Of a stretch of 25,729 nucleotides of DNA, positions 6,851-15,097 are shown piece by piece (within the stretch, counting starts at the first letter, position 1; each line of letters starts with the position of its first letter). The stretch covers positions 1 through 25,729 of the forward strand of contig CAXSEF010000042.1 in NCBI GenBank assembly GCA_964236535.1, given 5' to 3'. This DNA is from CAXSEF01 sp964236535 (lineage in GTDB: Bacteria; Pseudomonadota; Alphaproteobacteria; Acetobacterales; Acetobacteraceae). A program made the translations under genes and the position numbers. Under the pieces are notes generated by a model, which saw only the letters and a list, made by a program, of their open reading frames with translations, was not told the origin of the DNA and ran no database searches.

Positions 6851-8086
6851 TCAAGGCAGTACCCGCACGGCACCGCCGTGACCGAACGCCTCGGCGCTGA
6901 TCCGGATCGCGCTGGCTGGCACGCCGTAGGTACCGAGCACCGCGGCCATCGCCTGCGCGCGCCGCAGCGCCAGCAGCAGCGCCTCGGACTGCGCGTCCGG
7001 CGTGTCCGCCGCCGGGTCGCCGTAACCCACCACCGCAACCGACGCGGCAGCGCGGTGGCTGGCCAGCGCGCGCAGCACGCCGGCCTGGTCCGGCAGCAGC
7101 GTCGCGGTGCCCGGCTCGAACCGCACCGGCGTCCCACGCCGTGACAGCGGCAGCGGGTCCGCGCCGTCGAGCCGTAGCACCGGCGCCGGAACGGCTGAAT
7201 AGGCCTCGAACGCGGGCGCGAGCGGCGGGATTGTGGCGACGGCGGGTAGCGCGACCCCGTCGCCAGCCTGCCGGCCGGCAACCAGCAGCGGAACGCCGGC
7301 GGCGGGCGCCGCCGCGTCGAGGGCGACCAGCTGCTGCGGGGTGGCGCGCTCGTCGGCCGGGACGCCAAGCTTCGCGGTGCTGCCCGCCAAGCCGGGCGGA
7401 GGGCGCACCGGAGCGTCGGCGGCAGACAGGGTGGCGCTCGCGGTCGCGGGTTCGGGACCCGCCTGAGGTCCGGTCGGCGCGGGCGTTCCAGGCGTCGGTG
7501 CTGCGCTGGAACCGGCCGCGGCCGCACCAACAGTGGTGGCGCCGGATTGCGCCGGACCGGGCGCAGGCGCGGGAACCACGGACACAGGCGTTCCGACGGC
7601 AGGCGCTCCAGCCGCCGACGTCCCGCCTTTCGGCGACGTGCTCCCCGGCGTCTCCGCGGGCACGCCGATCCCTTCGGAGGCCAGCGCCTGCTGGATCGCA
7701 GCACCCACCGCGGGAAGCGGGGCTCGCGTCACCGCGCGGGCCGCCTGCTCGCGCTGCGCTGCCAGGCGGTCGGTCTGCTGCACCCGGGTCGCCGCGTCCG
7801 GCAGGGCTGGACGCGGCGGCACGGTGCCGACGATCGGATACGGCTGGCCCACGCCCGGCGGCGGCGGCCGGTTCTCGGCGATCGTGCCGCCTTCCAGCGA
7901 GTGCCACCACTGCACCGGACCGTCGATGCCAGCCTGCTGGCCGCAGCCGGGGAGCAGTGCGGCCGCGAAAAACGCTGCGGCACGGCCGGCATCTTGCCCG
8001 CGTCGCAGGAGGTTCAAAGATGCATCGCGCGCGGCTTGCGGTATCAGCCGCCCGCCGATGGCGTCGTGAGTAGTGTGGTCGGCCAT
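6851..8086 (-). CDS. OmpA-like lipoprotein with Ala/Pro-rich linker
   Basis: From the ATG at 8086 the product is 411 aa. A hydrophobic stretch AAAFFAAALLPG (37-47) precedes C48, a plausible lipobox. Next comes a conserved-looking segment WWHSLEGGTIAENRPPPPG (60-78) and PYPIVGTVPPRP. Residues about 145-300 are a low-complexity Ala/Pro/Gly/Thr linker. The C-terminal 90 residues, VRFEPGTATLLPDQAGVLRA onward, resemble an OmpA/MotB peptidoglycan-binding fold, including a GYGDP segment and ALRRAQAMAAVL. I infer an outer-membrane or periplasmic lipoprotein that contacts the cell wall. The start is uncertain: ATGs at 8137 and 8134 and a TTG at 8017 are alternatives, and the TTG would give a more usual 24-residue signal peptide. 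It is divergent from phaC. Confidence 0.75.
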   Translation of the reverse strand: MADHTTHDAIGGRLIPQAARDASLNLLRRGQDAGRAAAFFAAALLPGCGQQAGIDGPVQWWHSLEGGTIAENRPPPPGVGQPYPIVGTVPPRPALPDAATRVQQTDRLAAQREQAARAVTRAPLPAVGAAIQQALASEGIGVPAETPGSTSPKGGTSAAGAPAVGTPVSVVPAPAPGPAQSGATTVGAAAAGSSAAPTPGTPAPTGPQAGPEPATASATLSAADAPVRPPPGLAGSTAKLGVPADERATPQQLVALDAAAPAAGVPLLVAGRQAGDGVALPAVATIPPLAPAFEAYSAVPAPVLRLDGADPLPLSRRGTPVRFEPGTATLLPDQAGVLRALASHRAAASVAVVGYGDPAADTPDAQSEALLLALRRAQAMAAVLGTYGVPASAIRISAEAFGHGGAVRVLP

Positions 8087-8188
8087 GCCCTCCGGCCCTG
8101 TCGCCCCGGCTGGCGCCGGTTCATCGGTCTGCATCATCCAGCCGTGCCCCTGCCCACCCCGCTGTGTAGCCCGGCGAATGGCTCCGCG

Positions 8189-8197
8189 AAAAGGAGG
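8189..8197 (+). promoter_or_regulatory. Strong Shine-Dalgarno of the phaC remnant
   Basis: AAAAGGAGG lies 5 nt upstream of the phaC ATG at 8203. It is the strongest ribosome-binding site seen in the window and supports 8203 as the ancestral start, even though the gene behind it is broken. Confidence 0.6.
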
Positions 8198-8202
8198 CCT
8201 GA

Positions 8203-10108
8203 ATGGCCGCTGGCGAGCCGGACCAGGATCCAGGCGTGACACCGGGCTCTTCCCAGGAGCGGCCCGCTGCACCGGCTCCTGCGCTGACCGATCCGCTGGC
8301 GATCGGCCGCAACATGGCCGACGTGGCCGAACTCTCCCACCGGCTGGTCGCTGACTGGTTGCGCCGGCAGGTGCTCGACTCTGCCCAGCACATCCGCAGC
8401 GGCGAGAGCGACCCTCTCGGCATCGGCGGCGCGTTCATGGAGATGACCGCGCGGCTGATGGCGCGCCCGGCCGGGCTGATGCAGACGCAGCTCGGATTCT
8501 GGCATGACTATCTCACGCTGTGGCAGAACTCCGGCCGGCGGATGTGGGGCCTTCCCACGGCACCGGTGATCCAGCCCGGACCTGGAGATGCGCGTTTCGC
8601 CGGCGAGGCGTGGAAGGACGGCGAAGTCTTCGACTTCATCAAGCAGTCCTATCTGCTCAGCGCGCGCTACGTGCAGGACGTGACCGGTCACGTCGAGGGC
8701 CTGTCGCCTCGCACACGACGCAGAAGGTCGGCTTCTACGCCCGCCAGTTCGTCAAGGCGATGAGCCCGTCCAATTTCCTGTTGACCAACCCGGAGGTGCT
8801 GCGCCGCACCGTGGACACCGGCGGCGAGAACCTGTTGCGCGGCCTGAAAAGCCTGTTCATGGACATCGAGCGTGGGCGCGGCCGGCTCACCAGCCGGCTG
8901 AGCGAACGTGACATCTTCCGGGTCGGCGAGACCGTAGGCGTCACCCAGGCCGCGTGGTGTTCCAGAGCGATTTGATCCAGCTCATTCAGTACGAGCCGGC
9001 GACCGCAGAGGTGCTCGTCCGGCCACTGATGATCGTGCCGCCCTGGACCAACAAGTTCTATGCGCTCGACCTGCGGCCGCGGAACAGCGGTGGCGCAGGG
9101 CTACACCGTGTTCATGCTCAGCTGGGTCAATCCGGTCGAGAACCGCGAGGCTCGTCCGGCCGGCGATGGACCGGCTACCCTGGCAAAACGGGTGGCGAGG
9201 TGGCAGCGTTCGAGACCTACATGCGGCGGGGTGTGCTCGACAGCCTCGACGTCGTCATCCGGCTCACCGGGGCGGCCGAGGTCAATGCGCTCGGCCATGG
9301 CCTGGGCGGCACGCTGCTTGCGGCCATGCTTGCCTGGATAAGCGGCAACCAGGACCACGGGATCGCCTCGGTCACGCTGGTGACCACAATGCTCGACCTC
9401 TTCAAGGCTAGCGAACTCGGCGTGTTCATCCACGAGAGCCAGCTCGCCACCTTCGATTCGCCGCGGGCAGCCGCATCGTCCAGCGGTGGCACTGACCGGC
9501 AGGCGTCGGCGCTCGCCGACGGCACAGCCACGTTCAGCATGCCGCGTGCCAACGACCTGACCTGGTCGTTCGTGGCAAACAACTCCCTGATGAGCAACGA
9601 CCCGTTCCCGTTCGACCTGCTGCACTGGAATAACGACGCCGTGTGCCTGCCCGCGTCGATGCACGGCTTCTACCTGCACCGCATCCACCAAGCGAACGAC
9701 CTGGCGCGGCCGAACGCCCTCACCCTGCTGGGTATGCCGGTCGACATGGGACGGATCACGCTGCCCGCCTACGTGTTTGCCGCGCGCGAGGATCATATCG
9801 CGCCATGGCGTTTGGTCTACCGCGGAACGCTACCCGGTCCGTCGCGACGTTTCATGCTTTCCGCGGCCGGGCACCTCGCAGGCGTGGTCAGCCCGTCGGA
9901 TGGCGGACGCTACAGCCACTGGATCAATGCCGACGCGCCAGCGGACCCGCAGGAGTGGCTGGCGGGGGCTGCAGAGATGGCGGGCTCCTGGTGGCCGGAC
10001 TGGCAGCGCTGGATACTTGCGCAGAACCGCGCGACCGCCTCGGCGCACCCGCTCACCGGCGAAGGCGAACCGGCGCTAGGCAGCTTCGTGCAGATGCGCG
10101 CCGCCTGA
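8203..10108 (+). pseudogene. phaC: Class I polyhydroxyalkanoate synthase, multiply frameshifted
   Basis: PhaC polymerises (R)-3-hydroxyacyl-CoA to PHA granules. About 635 codons' worth of sequence spans the whole class I family, but it lies in pieces: frame 1 from 8203 (MAAGEPDQDP...GHVEGLSP), frame 3 from about 8710 (TTQKVGFYARQFVKAMSP...), frame 2 from about 8952 (VVFQSD-type segment, PPWTNKFYALDL), frame 3 at about 9088-9200 (AQGYTVFMLSWVNP), then frame 2 to the TGA at 10106. The break near 9085 also looks like a small deletion. The lipase box, normally GYCLGG, reads GHGLGG (Gly codon 9299-9301), so the acylated catalytic Cys is lost. The other two triad residues remain: Asp in REDHIAPW (9791-9793) and His in AGHLAGV (9872-9874). 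Several breaks plus an active-site loss argue for true decay rather than base-calling error. Confidence 0.9.
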
Positions 10109-10274
10109 CGCGGCAAGTCCGTGCGCCATACGCGGTGAACAGTCTGGCCGTTGCAACAACAGCACTCGACGACGCGGCTCTCTGTCAGCAAGGATCTAAT
10201 ACTGCGGACTTCATATTACAGGTCTCGAATTTCGTGGGACCGTCCTGGATAGATTTATGACGACAGGCCTTGCT

Positions 10275-10877
10275 CTAACTCGCGCCATCGCAGGTGCTGG
10301 TGTCGGTGCCCGGACTCGTCTCCGCGTTCACCTGCTGCATCGCCACATTGACCGACTGCATGTAGGGCAGGTTGCCGAGCAGGGTCAGCATGTCCTTGCC
10401 GGACCGGAACGCCGGCGGCCCCAGCGCCGCAACCGCTGCCGGCTGGTCGTCCTCTGTTAGGGCATCCGCGGCGCGCTCCAACTGGTCCACGATCTGCTGC
10501 GCCCGCGTACCAGGCGTCACGTCAAGCGTCTCGCGGAGCTCCGTTCGGGCCTGTGCGAGCTGAACCTGGGCAGTTCCCGACAAGCACGACCAGCGCGGCG
10601 CAGTCGCCAGCTCGCCAGCAAGATATTCCAACGCCGCTGCGGCACGCGCCGCGTCCGCCGGCCGCCCGTAGGTCTGCGACGGGCCGGAAAACGCGTCTGC
10701 AGCGAGCCCGATCGCCGCCACGTCCTGATCCTGGCCGGACAGCGCGTTGGTCGGCAGCCGCGCGGTGTCAGCCGGCTGGGGCGAGGCGACTGTGCACGCG
10801 CACAGCAGCAGACCGCACGTCGCCGTCCAAAAGGTGAATGGCTTGAACGCCTGGCCGCGCAGCACGAGGTCGGTCAC
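10275..10877 (-). CDS. Small lipoprotein of unknown function
   Basis: With a GTG start at 10877 the product is 200 aa. Residues 11-27 (FKPFTFWTATCGLLLCA) form a signal sequence followed by a lipobox ending at C28, so the protein is probably anchored in the cell envelope. The mature part is Ala-rich, mostly helical in character, with conserved-looking ends: PADAARAAAALEYLAGEL, QIVDQLERAADAL, and LLGNLPYMQSVNVAMQQVN near the C-terminus. I cannot name a family. The GTG at 10946 would overlap the preceding small gene in another frame; the one at 10877 starts 19 nt after that gene's TGA, which suggests co-transcription. Neither has a clear Shine-Dalgarno site. Confidence 0.65.
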   Translation of the reverse strand: MTDLVLRGQAFKPFTFWTATCGLLLCACTVASPQPADTARLPTNALSGQDQDVAAIGLAADAFSGPSQTYGRPADAARAAAALEYLAGELATAPRWSCLSGTAQVQLAQARTELRETLDVTPGTRAQQIVDQLERAADALTEDDQPAAVAALGPPAFRSGKDMLTLLGNLPYMQSVNVAMQQVNAETSPGTDTSTCDGAS

Positions 10878-10896
10878 TTGCGATCGATACCGAAGC

Positions 10897-11077
10897 TCAA
10901 GGTGCGCCGGTCTTGGCCTTGGCCGCTCGCGGCTTGCTGGCGTCACACGGCTGTTCAGCCGACGCCGCTGGAGAACCGAACGCGTTTAGCCGCCACACGT
11001 GATTACGTACGCCGATGACGTCGGCCACCCGCATCAATCTCTGCGATGACCTTCAACGGACGTTCGGTCTTAGGCAT
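10897..11077 (-). pseudogene. 59-codon small gene broken by one extra base
   Basis: An ATG at 11077 with GGAG 8 nt upstream opens MPKTERPLKVIAEIDAGG but stops after 24 codons at 11003. Removing one G from the GCGGGTGG run (about 11023-11030) restores an open frame: MPKTERPLKVIAEIDA then VADVIGVRNHVWRLNAFG, ending in a basic tail SKPRAAKAKTGAP and TGA at 10897-10899. The total is 181 nt, 60 codons including the stop plus one. I do not recognise the family. The lysine-rich tail suggests nucleic-acid or membrane association, which is speculation. It precedes the lipoprotein gene by 19 nt on the same strand. It may be a real frameshift or a sequencing error. Confidence 0.5.
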
Positions 11078-11195
11078 AGGCGACGCTCCGGACGGACGTG
11101 ATCTCAGTTGGCCTTGGCCCACGCATGGCCTTTACCGGCCGAAACGGACCAGAGCCTGCTACCAGGGTCCGTGTCTTGTGTCACGGCCGCTGGCC

Positions 11196-12140
11196 TCACG
11201 CCGAGGCCTGAGCACGCCAGCCCGCCCCCAGCAGCATCAACGCGATGTTCTCCACCGCGGCCCCGGACGCGCCCTTGCCCAGGTTGTCGAGCTGCGCCAC
11301 CAGCACCGCTTGGCGGTGCCGCTCGTTGGCGTAGACGTGCAGCACGAGCCGGTCGGTGCCGGCCAGCGCGTCGGCGGTCAGCGACGGCCGGTCCCGCGTC
11401 GCCGTCACCTCGACCCGGGCGCTGCCGCGGTAATGCGCCGCCAAGATGTCGTGCAGGGTCTCCGCCTGCGGCAGTCCGGTCAGCAGGTCGAGGTGCAGCG
11501 GCACCGAGACCAGCATACCCTGCGCGAAGTGGCCGACCGCGGGTACGAAAACCGGCCGACGCGTCAGCCCGGTGTTAGCCACCAGCTCCGGCACGTGCTT
11601 GTGCTCGAGCGCCAGCGCATACAGCTCGAAAGCCGGGCCGCCGTCGCGCTGGTGGGCCTCGATCATCGCCCGGCCGCCGCCGGAGTACCCGCTTACGGCG
11701 TTGACGCAGACTGGGTAGTCCGAGGGCAGCACCCCCGCTTCCACCAAAGGCCGGACCAACGCGATCGCCCCGGTTGGATAGCAGCCTGGGTTGCTCACCC
11801 GCCGTGACCCGGCGATGCGGCCTCCCTGCCCCTGCGAGAGCTCCTGAAACCCGTAGACCCAGTCAGGGTCGGTGCGGAACGCGCTGCTGGCGTCGAGCAC
11901 TTTTGGCGCGCCACGACCCAGAGAGTCGGCAAGCGCCACCGCGTCGCGCGCGGCGTCGTCGGGCAGGCAGAGCACCACCAAATCGACCGAGGCCATCATC
12001 GCGCGCCGGCTTTCGGGGTCTTTCCGGCGCTCCGGCGCGATTCTGCACAGCTTCACCGGAAGCTCGCGCAGCCGGTCGCGAATGCCAAGCCCGGTCGTCC
12101 CGGCTTCCCCGTCGATGAACACGCGTGGCATGGGACGCAT
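11196..12140 (-). CDS. argC: N-acetyl-gamma-glutamyl-phosphate reductase (short type)
   Basis: ArgC makes N-acetylglutamate semialdehyde from N-acetylglutamyl phosphate with NADPH, the third step of arginine synthesis. At 314 aa it matches the shorter (type 2) family. N-terminal VFIDGEAGTTGLGIRDRL (7-24) is the nucleotide-binding start, VLDASSAFRTDPDWVYGFQE (81-100) is characteristic, and SNPGCYPTGAIAL holds the catalytic Cys120. A His-containing segment LEHKHVPEL follows, then a C-terminal NLGKGASGAAVENIALMLG-like tail (here ALMLLG). The ATG at 12140 has GGAG 8 nt upstream; an internal ATG (MPRVFIDG) is the alternative. It follows rpsI on the same strand, separated by a Rho-independent terminator, so it may depend on its own promoter or on read-through. 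Confidence 0.95.
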   Translation of the reverse strand: MRPMPRVFIDGEAGTTGLGIRDRLRELPVKLCRIAPERRKDPESRRAMMASVDLVVLCLPDDAARDAVALADSLGRGAPKVLDASSAFRTDPDWVYGFQELSQGQGGRIAGSRRVSNPGCYPTGAIALVRPLVEAGVLPSDYPVCVNAVSGYSGGGRAMIEAHQRDGGPAFELYALALEHKHVPELVANTGLTRRPVFVPAVGHFAQGMLVSVPLHLDLLTGLPQAETLHDILAAHYRGSARVEVTATRDRPSLTADALAGTDRLVLHVYANERHRQAVLVAQLDNLGKGASGAAVENIALMLLGAGWRAQASA

Positions 12141-12269
12141 GGCAACTACTCCGGCGGAGGATCAGGCGGGGGCCAGGGCGCTTTCCTTCTGGCCTTAAAG
12201 CGAAATCTGGCAGGGGCTGCGCTCTGAACCGAACCCAGTTATGCGCGGTCCAGTCACCAGGCGCGCAAC

Positions 12270-12299
12270 AAAAAAGGGGCGGACCCGCTGGCCCGCCCC
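12270..12299 (-). terminator. Rho-independent terminator after rpsI
   Basis: On the minus strand, GGGGCGG and CCGCCCC form a 7-bp stem around a 10-nt loop, followed immediately by six Ts (12270-12275 complement). It lies 25 nt beyond the rpsI stop codon and before argC, so it should end or attenuate the rplM-rpsI transcript. Confidence 0.85.
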
Positions 12300-12323
12300 A
12301 GACTCGCCAACAGTGCCGAAAGC

Positions 12324-12842
12324 TTAGCGTTTGCTGAACTGGAACGACCGCCGTGCCTTGGCCTTGCCGTACTTTTTGCGCTCCACCACGCGGCTGTCGC
12401 GCGTCAGGAACCCCGCCACCTTGAGGATGCCGCGCAATTCCGGCTCGTAGTAGGTCAGCGCGCGGCTGATTCCGTGCCGCAGCGCACCCGCCTGCCCGGA
12501 CAGGCCGCCGCCGTTGACCGTGCAGAACACGTCGAACTGGTTGTAACGGTCGGCCACCAGGAACGGCTGGGTGAGCAGCATGCGCAGCACCGGACGCGCG
12601 AAATACACGCCGACCCTTTTGCCGTTGACCTGGATGTCGCCCTTGCCCGGCTTGATCCACACGCGAGCGATGGCGTTCTTGCGTCGCCCGGTCGCATAGG
12701 ACCGACCCTGCTCGTCGCGCTTCGCCTCGCGACGCGGCGCGCCCTCGGTCGCAGTGCCATCCGTGGCGGTGCCGACACCGGCCGCGGTGACCAAATCCTT
12801 GAGGTCCGCAAGCGTGCGGGTCGGGGTCTCTGCCTCTGACAT
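12324..12842 (-). CDS. rpsI: 30S ribosomal protein S9
   Basis: S9 is a component of the 30S head; its C-terminal tail reaches the P-site tRNA. The 172-aa product has the S9 core YATGRRKNAIARVWIKPG (49-66), GGGLSGQAGALRHGISRAL and the conserved basic end KKYGKAKARRSFQFSKR. An acidic/Thr-rich N-terminal extension of about 45 residues precedes the core, as in other alphaproteobacterial S9 proteins. The ATG at 12842 lies only 4 bp after the rplM stop, giving the standard rplM-rpsI pair. Confidence 0.97.
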   Translation of the reverse strand: MSEAETPTRTLADLKDLVTAAGVGTATDGTATEGAPRREAKRDEQGRSYATGRRKNAIARVWIKPGKGDIQVNGKRVGVYFARPVLRMLLTQPFLVADRYNQFDVFCTVNGGGLSGQAGALRHGISRALTYYEPELRGILKVAGFLTRDSRVVERKKYGKAKARRSFQFSKR

Positions 12843-12846
12843 GGCC

Positions 12847-13314
12847 TCAGGCCCTCTTGTTCTTGGGATTCATCGCCGCGACGTCAAGCGCCACAGGCTG
12901 CTGTCCATCATGCGGATGGCTGGTGCCGGAATAAACATACAGGTGCTTCATCTGTGCGCGCTGCAGCGGCCCGCGAGTGATCATCCGCTCCACCGCCTTC
13001 TCCACCACATGGCCGGGGTTGCTACCCTCCAGACGCTGGCGGATGGTGCGTTGCTTGATGCCGCCCGGGAAACCGGTGTGGTAGTGGAACAGATCGTGCT
13101 CGGCCTTCTTGCCGGTCAGCCGCACCTTCTCTGCGTTGATCACTACGATGTGGTCGCCGCAGTCGACATGCGGCGTGAACTGCGCCTTGTGCTTGCCACG
13201 CAGGCGCTGCGCGATGATCGCAGCCAGCCGCCCGAGCACCAGTCCGTCGGCGTCGATCACTGTCCAGGCCTTGGTCACCTCCGCCGGTTTCAGGGAGAGC
13301 GTCGTCTTGATCAT
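12847..13314 (-). CDS. rplM: 50S ribosomal protein L13
   Basis: L13 is an early-assembly protein of the 50S subunit. From the ATG at 13314 it is 155 aa, starting MIKTTLSLKPAEVTKAWTVI and continuing with DGLVLGRLA, CGDHIVVINAEKVRLTGKK, YHTGFPGG and the C-terminal HPHDGQQP region. The frame is open to 13374, but the upstream 20 codons overlap the probable promoter and lack similarity; MIKTTLSLKP is the usual start. It is the first gene of the rplM-rpsI unit. Confidence 0.97.
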   Translation of the reverse strand: MIKTTLSLKPAEVTKAWTVIDADGLVLGRLAAIIAQRLRGKHKAQFTPHVDCGDHIVVINAEKVRLTGKKAEHDLFHYHTGFPGGIKQRTIRQRLEGSNPGHVVEKAVERMITRGPLQRAQMKHLYVYSGTSHPHDGQQPVALDVAAMNPKNKRA

Positions 13315-13345
13315 CGGGTATTCCCATGAACGCAATTTGTGTCGC

Positions 13346-13374
13346 TGTATTGCCTCTAATCCCTGCCAAGTCAA
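13346..13374 (-). promoter_or_regulatory. Candidate sigma-70 promoter of rplM-rpsI
   Basis: On the minus strand TTGACT (13369-13374) is followed after 17 nt by AATACA (13346-13351). The -35 is a good match and the -10 is weak. It is placed 32 bp upstream of the rplM ATG, suitable for a ribosomal operon promoter. Confidence 0.4.
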
Positions 13375-13443
13375 CGACTTCCGGCATGTGCTATCATGTT
13401 ACCACATGCCTGTGTGCGGTCTCGGTTTAAGTTGGAGCAAGCA

Positions 13444-13495
13444 AGCCCGGACTTCGCCCGGACCTACCAGAGGGGTGAGACTTCCGGACCTGCCT
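13444..13495. repeat. Repeat copy between rplM and the epimerase-like gene
   Basis: GCCCGGACTTCGCCCGGACC followed by TACCAGAGGGGTGAGACTTC and CGGACC repeats the GGACTTCGCC and CCAGAGG elements seen at 2499-2528 and 3669-3690. It is degenerate, with no perfect stem. Confidence 0.4.
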
Positions 13496-13554
13496 GTGCT
13501 GCGGCCCACCTACGACAAAGCCGCGGCCGGGGCTGTGCGGGGCTCGGAGCACGC

Positions 13555-14433
13555 ATGAGCGTGCACGTAATCGGCGCCTCCGGCCGCAGCGGCACCGCAC
13601 TGTGCTTCGCGTTGCTGGAACGCGGCACGCCGGTGGTGGCCGTGGTGCGCGACCCGCAGCGACTCGCCTTGGCCGGGCTGGGCACAGGCAGGCGGGGCAT
13701 CGATGTCCGGGTCGCCGACCTGACCCAGCCGGAAGCGCTGGCGGTTGCACTGGCGGACGCCGCCCGCATCGTCAGCTTGGCGCATGCGCGCCACGCTCCA
13801 GCAGTGCTGCGCGCGAGTCCGCCGGGAGCCCGCCAGGTGTTTCTCGGTAGCACGCGCAAGCACACGCGGTGGCCCGACGCGCACGGGCTTGGCGTCCGCG
13901 ATGGAGAGGAGGCGTTCCTCGGTTCGGGACGTTGCGGCGTGATGCTGCACCCGACGATGATCTACGGCGCCGCCGGGGAGGACAACGTCCGCCGTTTGGC
14001 TGCCCTGCTGCGCCGACTGCCGCGGTTCGGCGGGCGTCCGCTGGTCCCGTTGCCGGACGGTGGCCGCGCTTTGGTGCAGCCGATCCACCAGCCTGACGTA
14101 ACCGCCTGCATCGTGGCGGCGCTCGACCGGCATTGGGACGGGCCGCACGCGTTGACGATCGCCGGACCAGACGCATTACCCTACGCCGAGTTTGTACGGC
14201 TGGTGGCGCAGGCGGCCGGTGTGGCGTTGCCGCGCGTGGTGGGCGTGGCGGTGGCTCCGTTGATCGCGGCGACGCCGCTGACGCTGCTGCCGTTTTTGCC
14301 GCGGATCCGCCCGGCGGAACTGCGCCGCCTGCTGGAGAATAAGGCGTTCGACATCGCACCGATGCGCGCATCGTTGGGTGTGGAGCCCGCGTCGCTGGCC
14401 TGCGGCCTGGCGCAGACCTTCCATACCGCGTGA
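13555..14433 (+). CDS. NAD(P)-binding, epimerase/NmrA-like protein
   Basis: The product, 292 aa from the ATG at 13555 (GGAG 5 nt upstream), begins with an extended-SDR dinucleotide fold: VHVIGASGRSGTAL contains GxxGxxG (residues 7-13), then VVAVVRDPQRL and DVRVADLTQPEAL. HPTMIYGAAGEDNVRRL and the later QPIHQPDVTACIVAAL are typical of NDUFA9/NAD-dependent epimerase-like proteins. A C-terminal segment, VGVAVAPLIAATPLTLLPFLP, is hydrophobic and may touch the membrane. A substrate cannot be assigned. The classical SDR YxxxK is not obvious, which fits an atypical SDR that binds NAD(P) without clear catalysis. It runs divergently from rplM. Confidence 0.8.
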   Translation: MSVHVIGASGRSGTALCFALLERGTPVVAVVRDPQRLALAGLGTGRRGIDVRVADLTQPEALAVALADAARIVSLAHARHAPAVLRASPPGARQVFLGSTRKHTRWPDAHGLGVRDGEEAFLGSGRCGVMLHPTMIYGAAGEDNVRRLAALLRRLPRFGGRPLVPLPDGGRALVQPIHQPDVTACIVAALDRHWDGPHALTIAGPDALPYAEFVRLVAQAAGVALPRVVGVAVAPLIAATPLTLLPFLPRIRPAELRRLLENKAFDIAPMRASLGVEPASLACGLAQTFHTA

Positions 14434-14584
14434 ACACGGCTTCCGGCGCCATCCTCTCCATTTCCTCACGAAATCATGATACGGATGTGCAGCGACTTCG
14501 CGCGTGCCGAACGTTGATCGAGAGGATGGACCAAATTGATCGTCGCGCATTTCGGACGCAGCTTACCGCCAAGGACATGATGCC

Positions 14585-14899
14585 ATGAAATACCTCATCG
14601 CCGCGAGCTTCATTGCCGCCATGGCCGTCTCGCCTGGTGCGCGCGCGCAGTCGGTGCAGCCACCTGATGGTCTTTCGACACGTGGTGAGTCGATAGGCTT
14701 GCCACCGGCCAATCCCTACCAGGGTTCGCATACTGGCGAGCGTAACCCCACGTTCACGCTGTTTGGCATTCCCGTTCGGATAACTGCACCGGTAAATGCT
14801 CCCTACACTCAGTCAGCGACAACTACGTATGCCGGACAGCCAATGCTGGGAAAGGACGCGGTCCTGGCTCGCGGTCTTGGATCGGGTTTTGAGGATTGA
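14585..14899 (+). CDS. Small secreted protein, unknown function
   Basis: The 104-aa product starts with a signal peptide, MKYLIAASFIAAMAVSPGARA, with probable cleavage after A21 (ARA-QS). The mature 83 residues contain GLPPANPYQGSHTGERNPTF and LFGIPVRITAPVNAPYTQSA, a Pro/Tyr/Thr-rich pattern without Cys. AAGGA lies 9 nt before the ATG. It is probably periplasmic. I recognise no family with a known role. It is followed by tRNA-His on the opposite strand. Confidence 0.65.
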   Translation: MKYLIAASFIAAMAVSPGARAQSVQPPDGLSTRGESIGLPPANPYQGSHTGERNPTFTLFGIPVRITAPVNAPYTQSATTTYAGQPMLGKDAVLARGLGSGFED

Positions 14900-14932
14900 T
14901 ACGAGGCGTTATTCGCCTGAGACAACTGGTCT

Positions 14933-15009
14933 TGGGGCGAGCGATGGGACTCGAACCCACGGCATCCAAGACCACAACCTGGCGCTCTACCACCTGAGCT
15001 ACGCCCGCC
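14933..15009 (-). tRNA. tRNA-His (anticodon GTG), G-1 and CCA encoded
   Basis: On the minus strand the acceptor GCGGGCG/CGCTCGC, the D arm GCTC...GAGC, the anticodon stem CCAGG/CTTGG with loop TTGTGGT and the T arm GTGGG-TTCGAGT-CCCAT all fold. G-1 is encoded at 15009 opposite C73 at 14936, the standard bacterial histidine identity pair. CCA is encoded at 14933-14935. Confidence 0.95.
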
Positions 15010-15097
15010 ACCAAGACGGCCGGGTCTAAGAGATCAGCTGTCGCACGTCAACGCCGCTGGAGGGTGACTGCTACAAGCGGATACGGCTCGTGCTCCT

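Noticed and set aside
6621..7910. Upstream half of an 831-codon minus-strand frame ending at 5415
   Set aside because: This part is an Arg/Gly/Ala-rich translation overlapping the OmpA-like lipoprotein in another frame. The aminotransferase similarity begins at the ATG at 6620.
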